NCBI GenBank assembly: GCA_024195585.1
Contig: SWBL01000045.1
Span: 145,000 to 208,999 of the forward strand
DNA from: Aureobasidium sp. EXF-3400
Taxonomy: Eukaryota > Ascomycota > Dothideomycetes > Dothideales > Saccotheciaceae
DNA length: 64,000 bases
Direction of reading: 5' to 3'
The notes under the pieces: model-generated
Seen by the model: the letters and a program-made list of their open reading frames with translations, nothing else
Database searches by the model: none
What the model was told of the DNA's origin: nothing
Program-made: the position numbers and the translations under genes
In this document: piece after piece, positions 33,112 to 44,147 of the stretch
Numbering within the stretch: position 1 is the first letter of the stretch
Layout: the number at the start of each line of letters is the position of its first letter

Positions 33112-34229
33112 GGCTGAAAGCAAGCCCCGATTGTGATGGAGATGAGGGGAATGAAGGTGTGGAGAGAGGGAGAATAGACAAAGAGTTGGACAGAAGGGTG
33201 GATTGAATGATTAGGACAAGAAGACGTGGTTCTCTGGTCGAGGGTTCAGGTCAGAGATTACCGTGGGGGAAACCTCACCACGCCCGACGTCATTTAAGCT
33301 TCGGTCCAAGCCTGCTCCTGCCTTAACACTGCGCTACAAGCATTTGCCTGTAATCGCTGCTCACTCCTGCCTATTACCGAGCCCCTATGGTGATCGTTGT
33401 ACTTGCATGCGTAAATGAGTCGTCATGCTCATCTATACCTAGTCATCGCAATTCCTGCTTCCTCCTCCCACCGGCGCCATCTCCTTCTTCCTGTGAGTCT
33501 TGTCCCACGGCCTTTCGCGGCTCTAAAGCGGCTACTTTAAACATCCGCTTCCAATTTCCAGCCCTTCGAGACTGCCTTTTTTGCTTCCCGCCATGCTTTT
33601 GTCTCGTTCCTGTGTGTACCTCACTGTGACCCTTATGCAATTTCATCGTTTCCTGTGATGTTCAGTCGCTTAGCGATGCATCAGATTGACTGCCAATCTT
33701 CTTGCCAACCTGCTTCAGCTGACTCCTGTTTGTTTGTGTCGCCCCACGATCGCGATTGCTTTTAGATTGTTGTCCCCAAAGCTCACACCGTGCACTTCAA
33801 ACAATGACGTATTGCTGACAACGAGTTCGATTTCCCTCGGGCTTTCCTCCTACTTTTGCGCTCTATTGTACGTTATCAGATCGTTTTGAAGAAAGCAGCC
33901 TCAAGATCCAAATCGATTGAGAAAGTTTAATCGATAAAGTATACGGACTCGCAAAATACAAATAGAGGCGCCACTCGAGCTTTTTGCTGAAAAGGTACGT
34001 CGCTGCCGACCGCATCCGGTTTTGTATTTATAGGCGGCTAGCGCAACACCCGCCATCCGTGAGCCAAATTCTCGATAGGCATCCCATCGAAATACAGGCA
34101 CTTGCGCCTCCAGATTCCACATCGACACTTTTCTCTTACGCGAGATTGAAACACGTTTGATCGTGAATACATACAGTCGTTAAAGAATTATCATCCTCCT
34201 CCACACATCACTATAGAGCATACTTCCAC
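33112..34229. other. Intergenic region (1.12 kb)
   Basis: This is the 5' region of ErdS and the 3' end of the S28 peptidase gene. Pyrimidine-rich sequence is seen, but no supportable gene. Confidence 0.5.
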
Positions 34230-35941
34230 TCAGATAGGTCCCTGAGTGGCTGGCTTGTGGTAAGCTGCCTTGATCTGCTGCTCCAACTCCCATTCCAGCA
34301 TCCATTCTTGCACGAACTGGAGTTCCTGTCTCTGGGTATCGGCAACGGTCAATGGTGGAAGGGAAGCAGTGGTCTCGTTAGGGAACAAGCCATTCTCATC
34401 CCAGTGGTGGACGGCTCCTTCGATCAGGATGAAAGGCTGGCTCGCGGTAGAGTTGCGCTTCTTAGCACCTTGAGCGTATGCATGAGGAGTAGCAGGACGC
34501 CAAGGGTCAGCCGATCCATCGACAAAGGCAAGACGAGGATACGAAATGTCGTAGCCGCCGTACTTGTTGACCGCATCGACGTCGGAGGGGGTGGTGATGT
34601 TGAAGGCGTCAACACAGACAATGCTCTCATAGTCGAGATCAAGCAGGGACGAGACGATAGGCAGTTGACCTGGAGGTGCGTATCCGGTCTGCAGGTATCC
34701 CCACTCAGAGCAGTATTGGTATGCCCACGAGCGCCAGCTGTATGACGACAGGTCGTCTTGCTGGTAGACAGTCGAATTGTAGTTGCTGTAGCACTGGTCC
34801 TGGGTACTACCGCTCCTGGCACAGGGTGCCACAGCAGTGACATTTACATATCCAATGAAGTTGAGCATGCGGTTGACCAAAGTCTCTTCAACGGGGTACT
34901 TGGTTGTTTTGATGAGAGATTCAACAACAGGGCGAAGGGAAGATGTGCTAGGGTAGAGTGTTGCATCGGATGAGATGTTTTGACAATACTTTTCAAAAGC
35001 AGTACTTCCGACTTTCGGGTCCCAGTTGCGGTTTTGCCAGCTCTCGATTCCGCTTGACACCGTAGAGGCGAAGTCGGTGTCGTGGGTAACGTTCTCCAGG
35101 CCAAATGCAGTCTTGAGTTGCAGAGTGAGATCTGTCTGGTTCTTCTTGAGAATAGTGTCCACAATGTGGATGAGAGTCTTTTGTGTCGAGATGCACTTGG
35201 GAGGTGCGTTTTCGGCGATTGGAGTGAAGTAGTCATAATAATCGTAGATGGCCTTAGTTACGCCACTGCTAGAGATTGTTCCCCAGAAGACGTCCGGATA
35301 GACGACTCTCAGGAAAGCGTTGAAAGCGCCTGCATAAGATCCACCGTATCCAAGGTATGCAGCAGATTCACTGGTAAGATCCAGATGCTCAAGGCCAGGG
35401 AAAACAATGTTTTTTGCAAAGTATGCCTCATCGGCAAGTGCTTGCTCGGTTGTTAAGAATCGAAGGTTCTTGGTAGATAGATCAGGTGTAGGGAAGGAAG
35501 TGCCATAGTAACGGTGTTCAAGCACGACACCGATACCATGAGTTGCTTGAGCCAGTTGAGCGAGGATACCCTTGACCAAATAAGGCAAGCGTCCTGAAGC
35601 ATCGGTCTCACCAGATTGGAGTACAATGACCGGTCCGCCAGGTTGGTAGTGCGATGCATCAAACCAATATCTCAAGTCAAAAGTGGCATTGCTGTGTGGT
35701 TCGTACTGAGAAGAGTTGTGAAAATGGTCCACAGGTACTGAGATGTTGTACTCCGGGTAGAGGTCTGCCGGATCGATGTCACGCTGAAGCACGCGTTAGC
35801 GACTATGCTACAGCATACACCGTGGTGTTTTCTTGAGTAACATACCTTCTCCAGGCCTGAAACTGCTAGGTCACGCCTGTGCTGTCTGCTGCCCAGTGCA
35901 GCCACAAGTGGAAGCGCGTATAAGAATGGTAGAAGCTTCAT
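34230..35941 (-). CDS. Secreted serine peptidase of family S28 (prolyl carboxypeptidase/dipeptidase type, 549 aa)
   Basis: Exons are 35941-35846 (32 codons) and 35783-34230, with a 62-nt intron. A signal peptide is plain (MKLLPFLYALPLVAALGS), followed by a short basic propeptide-like piece. The catalytic triad of this alpha/beta-hydrolase family can be placed: Ser181 in GYGGSYAGAF, Asp458 in VDGSADPWRP, and His491 or His492 in EGAVHHWDENG. RLPYLVKG and VVLEHRYYGTSFP are also typical S28 landmarks. There are at least eight N-glycosylation sequons. Family members cleave next to proline, usually at acidic pH, outside the cell or in the vacuole. The length (about 550 aa) is normal for the family. 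Confidence 0.92.
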
Positions 35942-36764
35942 CGTCACAGTTCGCAAACACGCAGACGGTTGTGGAAGTGATGAGAAGGAAGATGGACGAC
36001 GCGAATGAATATAAATGCGGTGAGCAATTGAAGTCGTTCAAAGTCGCTCAAGTCGCGTCATAAACCTCCCCTCTTCTGCCTGCATGTTTGTTCGTAAAAC
36101 AGGAAGGCCGATAACACTGATCGTCGGCCCGGGGGCACCTTCCATAACAGGCTGGCGATCACTTTAAGCCGAGCTTCATGGCCCCAACCACCACGAACAG
36201 CGACGGCAACGATACCAAAATCACCACCAGTCAAGGACGACTTAATGACACCAAATGGTAAAAGTGCAATATCGATGACCTGAACTCGTCTGGTCCCAGA
36301 TACTGAGCAAAATTCCTTCCGCCCGTGTCCAACGCCAGGGTGCTATCTTCAGCATCAATTTACGAGTCTCAAAACTACGTCTTTGACCATTGAGACCGCT
36401 ATCATGCGTGCACTCAACCGAAAATACTACAAGACACTAGCTGTAGTCTATAAGTACTTATTGGAGGCTACAGTATTGCTGCTCATCGAGTATTCCGCTC
36501 GTATTACTGTCATCAGTGTTTTGATCATGGCTTCACCACGATTCTGTCTGAGCGACCGGCCCTTTGTGGAGACATATCCTGGATATCCTAAAGATACCAA
36601 GAACTTCAATTGATCGAGCGACTTTCTGGAGTCTTCACGATTGCTTCATGTGGTTCTTCTTCTAAGTTCTGAGGTGAGATCAGTTCCCTGATGGTCGACG
36701 AATTTCAATCATGAATTTACAAGTAGATTATATTTATACACAATCAAAAGTGCTTCATATCTCA

Positions 36765-36870
36765 GCCGCTTTAGCTCATCTGGGAGAGCGCCAGACTGAA
36801 GTCAACTTCTGTCCTTCTTGTCCACGCAAGAGTATTCTGGAGGCACTGTGTTCGATCCACAGAAGCGGCA
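36765..36870 (+). tRNA. tRNA-Phe (GAA) with a 33-nt intron
   Basis: The acceptor stem GCCGCTT (36765-36771) pairs with AAGCGGC (36863-36869), followed by discriminator A. The D-arm is GCTC-ATCTGGGA-GAGC. The anticodon stem is CCAGA/TCTGG with anticodon GAA at 36798-36800. The variable loop is AGGCA and the T-arm is CTGTG-TTCGATC-CACAG. The intron (about 36802-36834) begins one base 3' of the anticodon, the canonical site. The spliced length is 73 nt. A TTTT run at 36875-36878 serves as the Pol III terminator. Box A and box B match consensus. Confidence 0.95.
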
Positions 36871-37257
36871 TTGCTTTTGCTGTCAGTCGCGCTGTCACAT
36901 CACTTTTGCTGGTAAACTTTTTCCAAGCCATCCGTTCATCTCTGGTCAGCTCTGTTTCTACAGGAAACAGTGGTCGCAATGTTCTCGTACAAGCACATGT
37001 GGTTTCCGGTGTTCGCACCGAAATTTTGCACGGTAACGCTTTCGTCGGAGCCGACGGGGCGGAGTCTCACTGCTTTCGTCGAGCGCCGCTCGAGCGTCCG
37101 TCCGAGGCGGCATTCTCCAATTTGGATGTACCGCCATCCGATACCTTCATACCACACCCACATCCTTGTCTTCCGGTCAGGGTGAACAATACTTATAATC
37201 TCGTGTGCTCGTCAGGAAGAAGAAGCATCCATTCTCCACCGGTTTCTTGCTTCGTGC

Positions 37258-37266
37258 TATATATCA
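37258..37266 (+). promoter_or_regulatory. TATA-like element upstream of the DUF1479 gene
   Basis: CTATATATC lies about 160 nt upstream of the ATG at 37422. Position and sequence fit a fungal TATA box; there is no experimental support. Confidence 0.35.
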
Positions 37267-37421
37267 CGCACTATCCATATCTGACACTCTCCTGTTACAT
37301 TGAACTGTTACACTGCCCTGTAATCGTTCCATCGCTTATACCATCGCACGACCTGTTGTTCTACAACACCGCCCAGCAACAGGAACCCATTCTTTGACTC
37401 TTCCACAGACAACGAAACAAA

Positions 37422-39119
37422 ATGCTGCGGACAATCCAAACCCTCAGAACACCATCCCGATTGTCCAAGCTCCGATGGTCAAACCAACTACGCACTGTTG
37501 CAACAGCTGCCAGCGGCAAGGCCGAGGGAACCATTGCAGACTCTTTCGCCTCTCTGTCCGGTCAACAGTTTGAAGCATTGGAGCCTCGATTCGCCAATGT
37601 TAAGGAAAACCTCATCCGAGGAAATGAGCAAGCCGTCAAAGCATCCTGGGACAGGCTGCTATTGACATTGAAGGATGAGGTACAGGAAATCAAGCGACTT
37701 GGCTCTTCAATTGTACCTCAAATCGACTTCAAAGACATTGATGCCCCTTCTGAGCACTTCGGCAGCGAATACAGAAAACGTGGTGTTGCAGTAATCAAAG
37801 GTGCAATTCCAGAAGCCGAGGCTTTGCAGATGAAGGAGGATTTAAGAGAGTACATCAAGGCAAACCCCCAGACGAAAAGTAAGCTTCAAGCTCCTCCACT
37901 CACCACCTGTGTACTCGAGTAAGCAAGCTGACATGCCTCTCAGGCTTCTCATCGCAGGTATTCGAACTCTACTGGAGCAAATCACAAATTCGGGCAAGAG
38001 GTCATCCCAACCTGCTCAAAACACAACAGTTTCTGCTCAGCTTTTGGCACTCGAAAGACCCGAACGCACTGTTCTCGGACACACCGATCTCGTATTGTGA
38101 CAGGCTGCGCATGCGTGAGCCCGGTGATGCAAAGTTTGCACTTGGTGTACGTTCTCAGATACCGACCTTTAGTCGCTAAGATGGCGCTAACCATTTTGAC
38201 AGCCGCACGTAGACGGTGGAAGTTGCGAGAGATGGGAAGAGACTGGTTACGGCAGAGGCAAAGTCTATCAGGATATCTGGCAAGGCAATTGGGAAAAATA
38301 CGACCCTTGGGAGTCGAGCAGCCGCTTGCCTGTAGAGTCAGATCTCTACCAAGGAGCCGGTGCCTGCAGTGCCTTCAGAGCAGCCCAAGGTTGGTTGAGC
38401 ATGTCTCACTGCAGCGCGTTCGAAGGCACTTTGCTTGTCAACCCACTACTCCAGCTTGCGACCGCATACTTCTTGCTCCGCCCCTTCTTCACTCCCAGAA
38501 GTGGCCCCTCGACTCAAGTATCGGTTAACGGAGCCTTCGAGGATGCCAACACCGATGAGTATCTCTCGCCAGACAACTGGAAGCTCGAGGACAGACCAAG
38601 CTCGTGGCTGCAGGGAGCCAACCTGGGACGTGGTCAGGAACTCAACGCATTCCTCCACCCTCACCTCAACTTGCCGGAGACCATGGTGCACATACCGAGA
38701 GTACAGCCTGGCGACTACGTAGTCTGGCACTGTGATGGTATTCATGCTGTCGACAAGATCCACGCCGGAAAGAAAGATTCGAGCGTACTCTATATCCCTG
38801 CGTGTCCGCTCACCGAGCGCAATGCTGAATATCTGGTCCGACAGAGAGACTGCTTCCTGAGAGGTAAAGCTTAGCGCGCAATATGCATAACAAGAGCCAT
38901 GCTAACAACAGCCACACAGGCACTCCCTCACCCGACTTCCCTGGAGGCGTCGGCGAAAGCCAGCACATCGGTCGCGCGGTGCAAGAGGACATTTCGGCAG
39001 TTTCAGGAGTCAATGGTCTACGCGCCATGGGCTTGGAGAAGTTCGATGAGAACACTGGGCGCACCCCAGGAGAGAAGAAGGTCATGGCAAATGCGAACCG
39101 AACTCTTGGTTTCAACTGA
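37422..39119 (+). CDS. DUF1479 family protein, putative Fe(II)/2-oxoglutarate-type oxygenase (506 aa)
   Basis: Four exons: 37422-37878, 37944-38146, 38203-38863 and 38920-39119. Introns are 65, 56 and 56 nt, all GT-AG and all frame-keeping. The N-terminus (MLRTIQTLRTPSRLSKLRWS) is basic and lacks acidic residues, fitting a mitochondrial targeting sequence. The core carries His222-x-Asp224 in GPHVDGGSCERW and distal histidines His396 and His401 in VVWHCDGIHAVDKIHAG, the arrangement of a 2-His-1-carboxylate iron site. VHIPRVQPGDYVVW and FEGTLLVNPLL are typical of DUF1479 proteins, as I recall them. The substrate is unknown. Because of three introns only pieces of it appear in any single frame. 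Confidence 0.87.
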
Positions 39120-40456
39120 GATGGCGCATGGTGTTGCGCGTCCTGCATAACGTACACAATAACAGCAATTTTACTACGCCTGCTTTTTGATGCCCGACGA
39201 GCGAGATTTGGAAATATGCTTCGATGTCGAGGTACCGATAATCCTATTGCGGTGATTGCGTTCTCATCCTTGTGCAAATTGTCAGACGACTGGACGGGAT
39301 GTTGCTCTGCCTCTGGCAGTTTTAGATGAAGGTCCCCGAGGCGCCCGCCAAGATCATCTCACTGCCGACCCCCCTTCGGCATGACCTTCCGGACCCCACT
39401 CTCTTGCATCTCTGCTTCCATTTTCTCACAACTCGAACCATCGCACCTCAAAGCAAAGTCGCGTTGCTGTCATGTCCTTTCCACCAAGCTGTTACCGAAA
39501 TACTCCGTACGTACCTTACCATCGAAAGGAATGATGCAATTTATAGACGCGGGAAAAAGTAAGCTTCCAATAGGCACCGCCCCCAAAGTTGTACATAACA
39601 CGCACAGTGCGACATTGCAACATCGACTCTTCTACTGTCATAACTCTAAGCCATGCTGTAAGTCTTGTATCCCGGCACGTTCACAACGAACAATGGCGGG
39701 TAGTATTCCCGATTGCGCCCTTGAATCCTTCGCTCAGCCTTCCATGTCTGCAGAACAGCACGGCCCCCTGATGCGCATGTGCATATGCTGCAACCTGAGG
39801 AAGCCATCCGACACCCTGGAATGATCACATATTCTTTGCTGAGCAATATGCGTGGTATCTCTGCATATCGCAAAGCCATTGGACAAACCGACTGCCCTTC
39901 CCGTTCCCGCTAGCCAACTGTACATATGGGCTTTTGTATAGACCGGTCAGCGGATCGACAGTACCCTGCTTCCATCAATTATTTGCAGCACCCCCACGAC
40001 TCCATGAGCCCTTTCTGGTAGCAGAGGTGCTGTGCCGCAACCAAATCCCCGAAATGGACGCCGTTCTGTTTCGCGAAAAAGGCAGCCACTTGTCAGAACA
40101 TTGCATGTAGGTGGTTGGTGGGATCTGATTGGTCGTCACTGCCCCCGTCGACCCTTCTATAACCACCTTCTTTCTATATATGCTCCTGCCAGCCATATCC
40201 AAATGGTTTCTCTCCATCCTGTTCTCTCATTCGAATCTTCTGAATGTAATTTGATGTCCTACTTCCAAATTATTTACTTCACAGCTGTCTCTGTTGGCTT
40301 CCAGCTTGACGCTTCAGACCTTCGATTTCTACCACCACGCTAGCTGGCAGAGCAATTCACATACAGTCACAACAAACTTCAGCCTTCGAAACCTAACACT
40401 CCAATACACACGACCTTTACTCATTCAGGCTTCCCATCACGAGATATCGACTCCGT
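39120..40456. other. Intergenic region (1.34 kb)
   Basis: This sits between the DUF1479 gene and the C2H2 gene. A plus-strand frame near 39326-39562 with Leu-rich, F-box-like text (LPDPTLLHLCFHFL) is noted but not supported as a gene. TATA-like runs occur at about 40154 and 40172, ahead of the C2H2 gene. Confidence 0.4.
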
Positions 40457-41674
40457 ATGATGGATATCATTGCACAGTCTGACTTTGTGGAACTTGGTAT
40501 CGAAGATACATACTACCCAGATTTTGTTATCGACAAGCCTGCCGAAGCTCCCTCGATGCAAGACTCAGCATACTCTTCTCCCCGACCGTCCTCGTCATGG
40601 TTCACGTCGGAGACCATGAGTGACAGCTGTAGCAACACATGGTCTTCTCCCACGCCAAGCATCGCCTACTCGCCTTCTCCAAGACCAGACTTCGGTCATC
40701 ACTATTCTACGTGGTCGCAAGTCAATGCTGGGCATGGCATGCAGAACCAAGTCCAATGTCAGCCCAACGTATATGCATCCTACCGACAAGAGGCCATCCC
40801 CCAACCTTACTACCATCCCCAGTACTACCGACCTGGACCATCTGAGGAACAATCACTCGACACTCTTGGTATAGGAGGTTGGACCGATATCGAATACTCC
40901 CAGCCTCCTTGCGAGCAGATCCTTGAATCCTCATCCATAGCCGCCCCTGTCATCGTCTCCTCCGATGACTCGCCGAAGCAACATAGCTGCCCACTCATCA
41001 AGCAAGAAGAGCCCGCAGAACACCACTATCCTTGTCCCAACTCTTCGACAAGGAAGGAACAAGCCAACAAAGCAAAGACAGCATACCCTTGCCCTTTCCT
41101 CCCTTACGGCTGCCCGGCATCCTTCTCTTCCAAGAACGAATGGAAGCGCCACCTCAACACTCAACACCTTTCTCTCAGTACATACCGCTGCGACCTCTGC
41201 ATCCCCAAGCCAAGTTCCTCATCTTCGCCACAACAGACCAACGACTTCAATCGCAAAGATCTATTCATCCAACATCTACGCCGTATGCACTGCAAGACTT
41301 CATCCGAGTCTACGTCAACAATCTCCAGCTTCAAAACAGCAAGATATGATTGCATCACCATACCCGATACACCTACATCACTAGCCAAACAAGCAGATCG
41401 CTGTTACATACCACCCCCTTCCCCTCCGGCATCTACGCAGTGCATCTTCTGCTGTCATACCTTCTCTGGCCCACAAGCTTGGATCTTGCGTACGGAACAC
41501 ATCTCGCGTCACCTTGAGAGACTGCGTCGTGATGGACAAGATGTACCCAAAGTGGAGAAATGGAGAAGAGATATTGAGCTAGAGAGATGGTGCCTGGAGA
41601 GCGGTGTTTTGGTACTCCACCGTGGGAGAGACGGCAGAGGGAGTTTGCGAGTGAAGAGTGGCAGGAGAGTTTGA
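40457..41674 (+). CDS. C2H2-type zinc-finger protein, putative transcription factor (405 aa)
   Basis: This is a single frame from ATG 40457 (MMDIIAQSDFVELGIED; the second Met at 40460 is equally possible). The N-terminal 200 residues are Ser/Pro/Tyr/Gln-rich and disordered, like a transactivation region. Finger 1 is Cys212-x6-Cys219-x12-His232-x4-His237 (YGCPASFSSKNEWKRHLNTQ). Finger 2 has Cys245-x2-Cys248 and His273-x4-His278 with a long 24-residue loop. A third CxxC (QCIFCCHTFSGPQAW) with downstream His (ISRHLERL) looks like a further degenerate finger. This layout, with wide first-finger cysteines and a GC--F---EW-RH pattern, is common in filamentous-fungal C2H2 regulators. DNA binding and targets are inferred only. 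Confidence 0.8.
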   Translation: MMDIIAQSDFVELGIEDTYYPDFVIDKPAEAPSMQDSAYSSPRPSSSWFTSETMSDSCSNTWSSPTPSIAYSPSPRPDFGHHYSTWSQVNAGHGMQNQVQCQPNVYASYRQEAIPQPYYHPQYYRPGPSEEQSLDTLGIGGWTDIEYSQPPCEQILESSSIAAPVIVSSDDSPKQHSCPLIKQEEPAEHHYPCPNSSTRKEQANKAKTAYPCPFLPYGCPASFSSKNEWKRHLNTQHLSLSTYRCDLCIPKPSSSSSPQQTNDFNRKDLFIQHLRRMHCKTSSESTSTISSFKTARYDCITIPDTPTSLAKQADRCYIPPPSPPASTQCIFCCHTFSGPQAWILRTEHISRHLERLRRDGQDVPKVEKWRRDIELERWCLESGVLVLHRGRDGRGSLRVKSGRRV

Positions 41675-44147
41675 GTATGTGTTTCTTCTGGTTATCGTGT
41701 TTTGCTTTGCTTTTGTGATTAGCTTGGTGTATAGGTGATAAGTTTGGTGTATAAGGATGGCTGTATTTGTTCATATGGCGATAGCATTTACGACTCTCAT
41801 GATTCACACGAATAGATACCCCTTCTGAGCTTTCATCTCTCCTATCAGTTGATCAGCAGAGAATATACCTTCTCTCCCTTGCTATAAGTTGTCAACTTGG
41901 CTGGGCTGAGAAAGCTCCTCCACGTAGGTGGAAGTATGAAGTCATGACGATATCGAGTTGATCTCGGAATAAACACTTGCTCAATGTAGCCTTATATCTT
42001 CTTATAATCAGTCTAAACACAAATGCTGACGAGCATCCAGCGACGTCTGAACGGCGACATAGTCTGCTTTTTTCAAACACAACACCATTCACTGCTTCCT
42101 CTCCAGACGCACTCTCCAGAGCAGAAGCAGCGGTATAGCACCACACCAACCTGCCACAGGGGTCAATACCGTAGGAGCCAAGGTCACAAAGTCAAGCTAT
42201 GCTATCGACATACAGATCCTCCACCCTTCACTCACCAAGGCCATATATTATTGTCAAATGCGCTTTTCCCCAGTAAATGTGTAAGTGGCCTAATTGGTTA
42301 CACTCTTTGCGATAAAACTCTTGAGAGTTTCCTGCAGCAGGTCGTCGATTCGATCCTCATGGGAAGCAGAAACTTTCACTGCATTTGCAAAGGTAGAATA
42401 CTCTGCAAGATGGAGGGGGTTTTCCCAAGTCGCGTGCTAGCGGCTTGGTTTTTTGCTCGTTTTAGGTTTGAGATCTTTTGGTTGGATTGTATATGGATAG
42501 CGACGCAACAAGCGGTGGACAGTTTATATTGTCTGAACTCTGGTGATGCTCGCGTTTGCAAGACACTTCTAGGAGACTATGCTGTCATTCATTGATAAGC
42601 CTGTCGTTATTGAGATATAAGAAACTTATCCTCCTTCACAACTTCACGATGCTGAGGCAAAGTAGTCTTTGTACTTCTTTGCCAAAACCACCATCTTGAT
42701 ATCGATATCAAATGTGTGTTTTGCAATGCCATTGAGTTCGTTTATTACCTTTTGCCCTTTTTCTGTTAATGCTGATGTCATTGTAGAGGATCTGAAGATA
42801 GAAGAGTGTGTAGTTCTGTTCTAGTTGTATCTTGACTGTCGTGCCCTCTTTTGAGATGTTTTGGGGGAAACCTCGAGTGATGGTGTTGTTGATGAGTCGT
42901 ACGTATATAACAAAGACCTTCTTGGGCCTAAGCAGCTGTGATGTTGATGTTAGAAGTTGCCATGACTAGAACGTGCTGCTGAGGATAGTACATAGTAAAG
43001 AACTGGCTCAGGACGTCAAATGATGATATTAGTACAATCCGTAGATCCAGGCTGCAATCCAGAAGATGAAAAGTTTCGCTCGTCTGGCATCCACTCAAGT
43101 GATCTTGATGAGGACCCCTGGCGTCTTTGGACTTTAGAAGATACTGCAATGACAATGATTTAGAAGCATACACACACACATAGTTTTGAACAATCGTCGC
43201 CGATAAAGCACCACTGGAAGAAAAACATACCTTATGATGGTCAAATGTTCGGAGAGGGACGGAAAGAGGGAGCATAGTAGATGAGGTATATTGAGACGAC
43301 CGAGCTCCAAAGATTGTAAGTAAGACAGGACAAACAATACCTACGAGACTTCCTGCCTGTGTCAAGGACCCAAGTAGATTAACAAGTGCAATCGGGAACG
43401 TATATCATGTAAACAGCTCTTGACAGAAAGTATTGTGCTTGATCAATATTCATCGAAGGTTGTATCCGATAGTGTCGAGCAGGAGACGTGTGGGGGAGGA
43501 CAATGTATGTTCAGAAAGCTAGGAGACGACCTGTTAAGCGTGACAGACAAAGGACGTAGTACCATGCACTAATGTAAAGGCAGCAACTGACGTCTCCGCC
43601 AAAACTCTGCTAACTGCACGTCCTCATCTACAGTGGCGATCTCAGCATAAGACCCAAACTCATGGTCCATGCAGCAGCGATCAGATCTTGAGCTTGCGCC
43701 GTGCTTGTCCCTTTTCCGAGAGCTTGTCAGCTCCGACGTCTATGATGGTTTGCAGAACTCAGCTGAAAGAAATGCACAGTGGACGGAAGGCTTACGGGAC
43801 GGACCGCCGTCACCCATGGGCCATTGCTTATAGCCGCCGACGACAGCAAGGGATCCGTGAAATATTTAAAGCATAGCGACGGTGAGCTTTTACGAAAGAG
43901 GAATTGATCTGAATGGAGAGACTTTGAAATTATGACACCAAAACTCTTCTATAAACGCGACTGGGGTATTCGAATGTAAAAAAAAAGGGAGAAAAATGAG
44001 GAAAAAGAGAACAAGAGAAAAACGCCGCCAACCGAAATCTAAAACCGTCTAAAAGCTCCGCGCTAGAATGGAAGTAAAGAAGAGATACGAAATGAATGCA
44101 AGATAAAAGGGAGATTTTGTTGCATGAAGACTGTAGCCGACGGGTGA
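41675..44147. other. Gene-poor region (2.5 kb)
   Basis: There is no supportable protein gene; open frames at 42023-42595 (plus) and 42928-43365 (minus) have no domain or good gene structure. A weak tRNA-like box A/box B pair at 42290-42357 is listed separately. Confidence 0.45.
42286..42360 (+). other. tRNA-like sequence (box A/box B), probably not functional
   Basis: GTGGCCTAATTGG resembles a Pol III box A (compare tRNA-Arg and tRNA-Ser D-arms), and CGATTCGATCC about 55 bp later resembles box B. I cannot fold a proper acceptor stem or anticodon arm between them, so this is at best a decayed tRNA or a chance match. Confidence 0.2.

Larger units (their letters stand above)
35942..37421. other. 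Divergent intergenic region (1.48 kb) containing tRNA-Phe
   Basis: This lies between the S28 gene (minus) and the DUF1479 gene (plus). A tRNA-Phe at 36765-36870 is the only gene seen. A TATA-like element (37258-37266) precedes the downstream gene. Confidence 0.6.

Noticed and set aside
34230..35941. The S28 enzyme as the ErdH hydrolase partner of ErdS
   Set aside because: Although both are alpha/beta hydrolases, the sequence landmarks are those of S28 peptidases with a signal peptide. Proximity to ErdS alone is not evidence.
35942..35956. Possible longer N-terminus (MRTVT...) for the S28 peptidase
   Set aside because: The extension begins with TTG, and ATG 35941 gives a proper signal peptide.
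39326..39562. Short frame resembling the start of an F-box protein
   Set aside because: Only a Leu-rich stretch (LPDPTLLHLCFHFL) hints at it; the frame ends quickly and no consistent exons follow.
42928..43365. 145-codon minus-strand frame
   Set aside because: No domain, mixed composition and no credible start context or partner exon.
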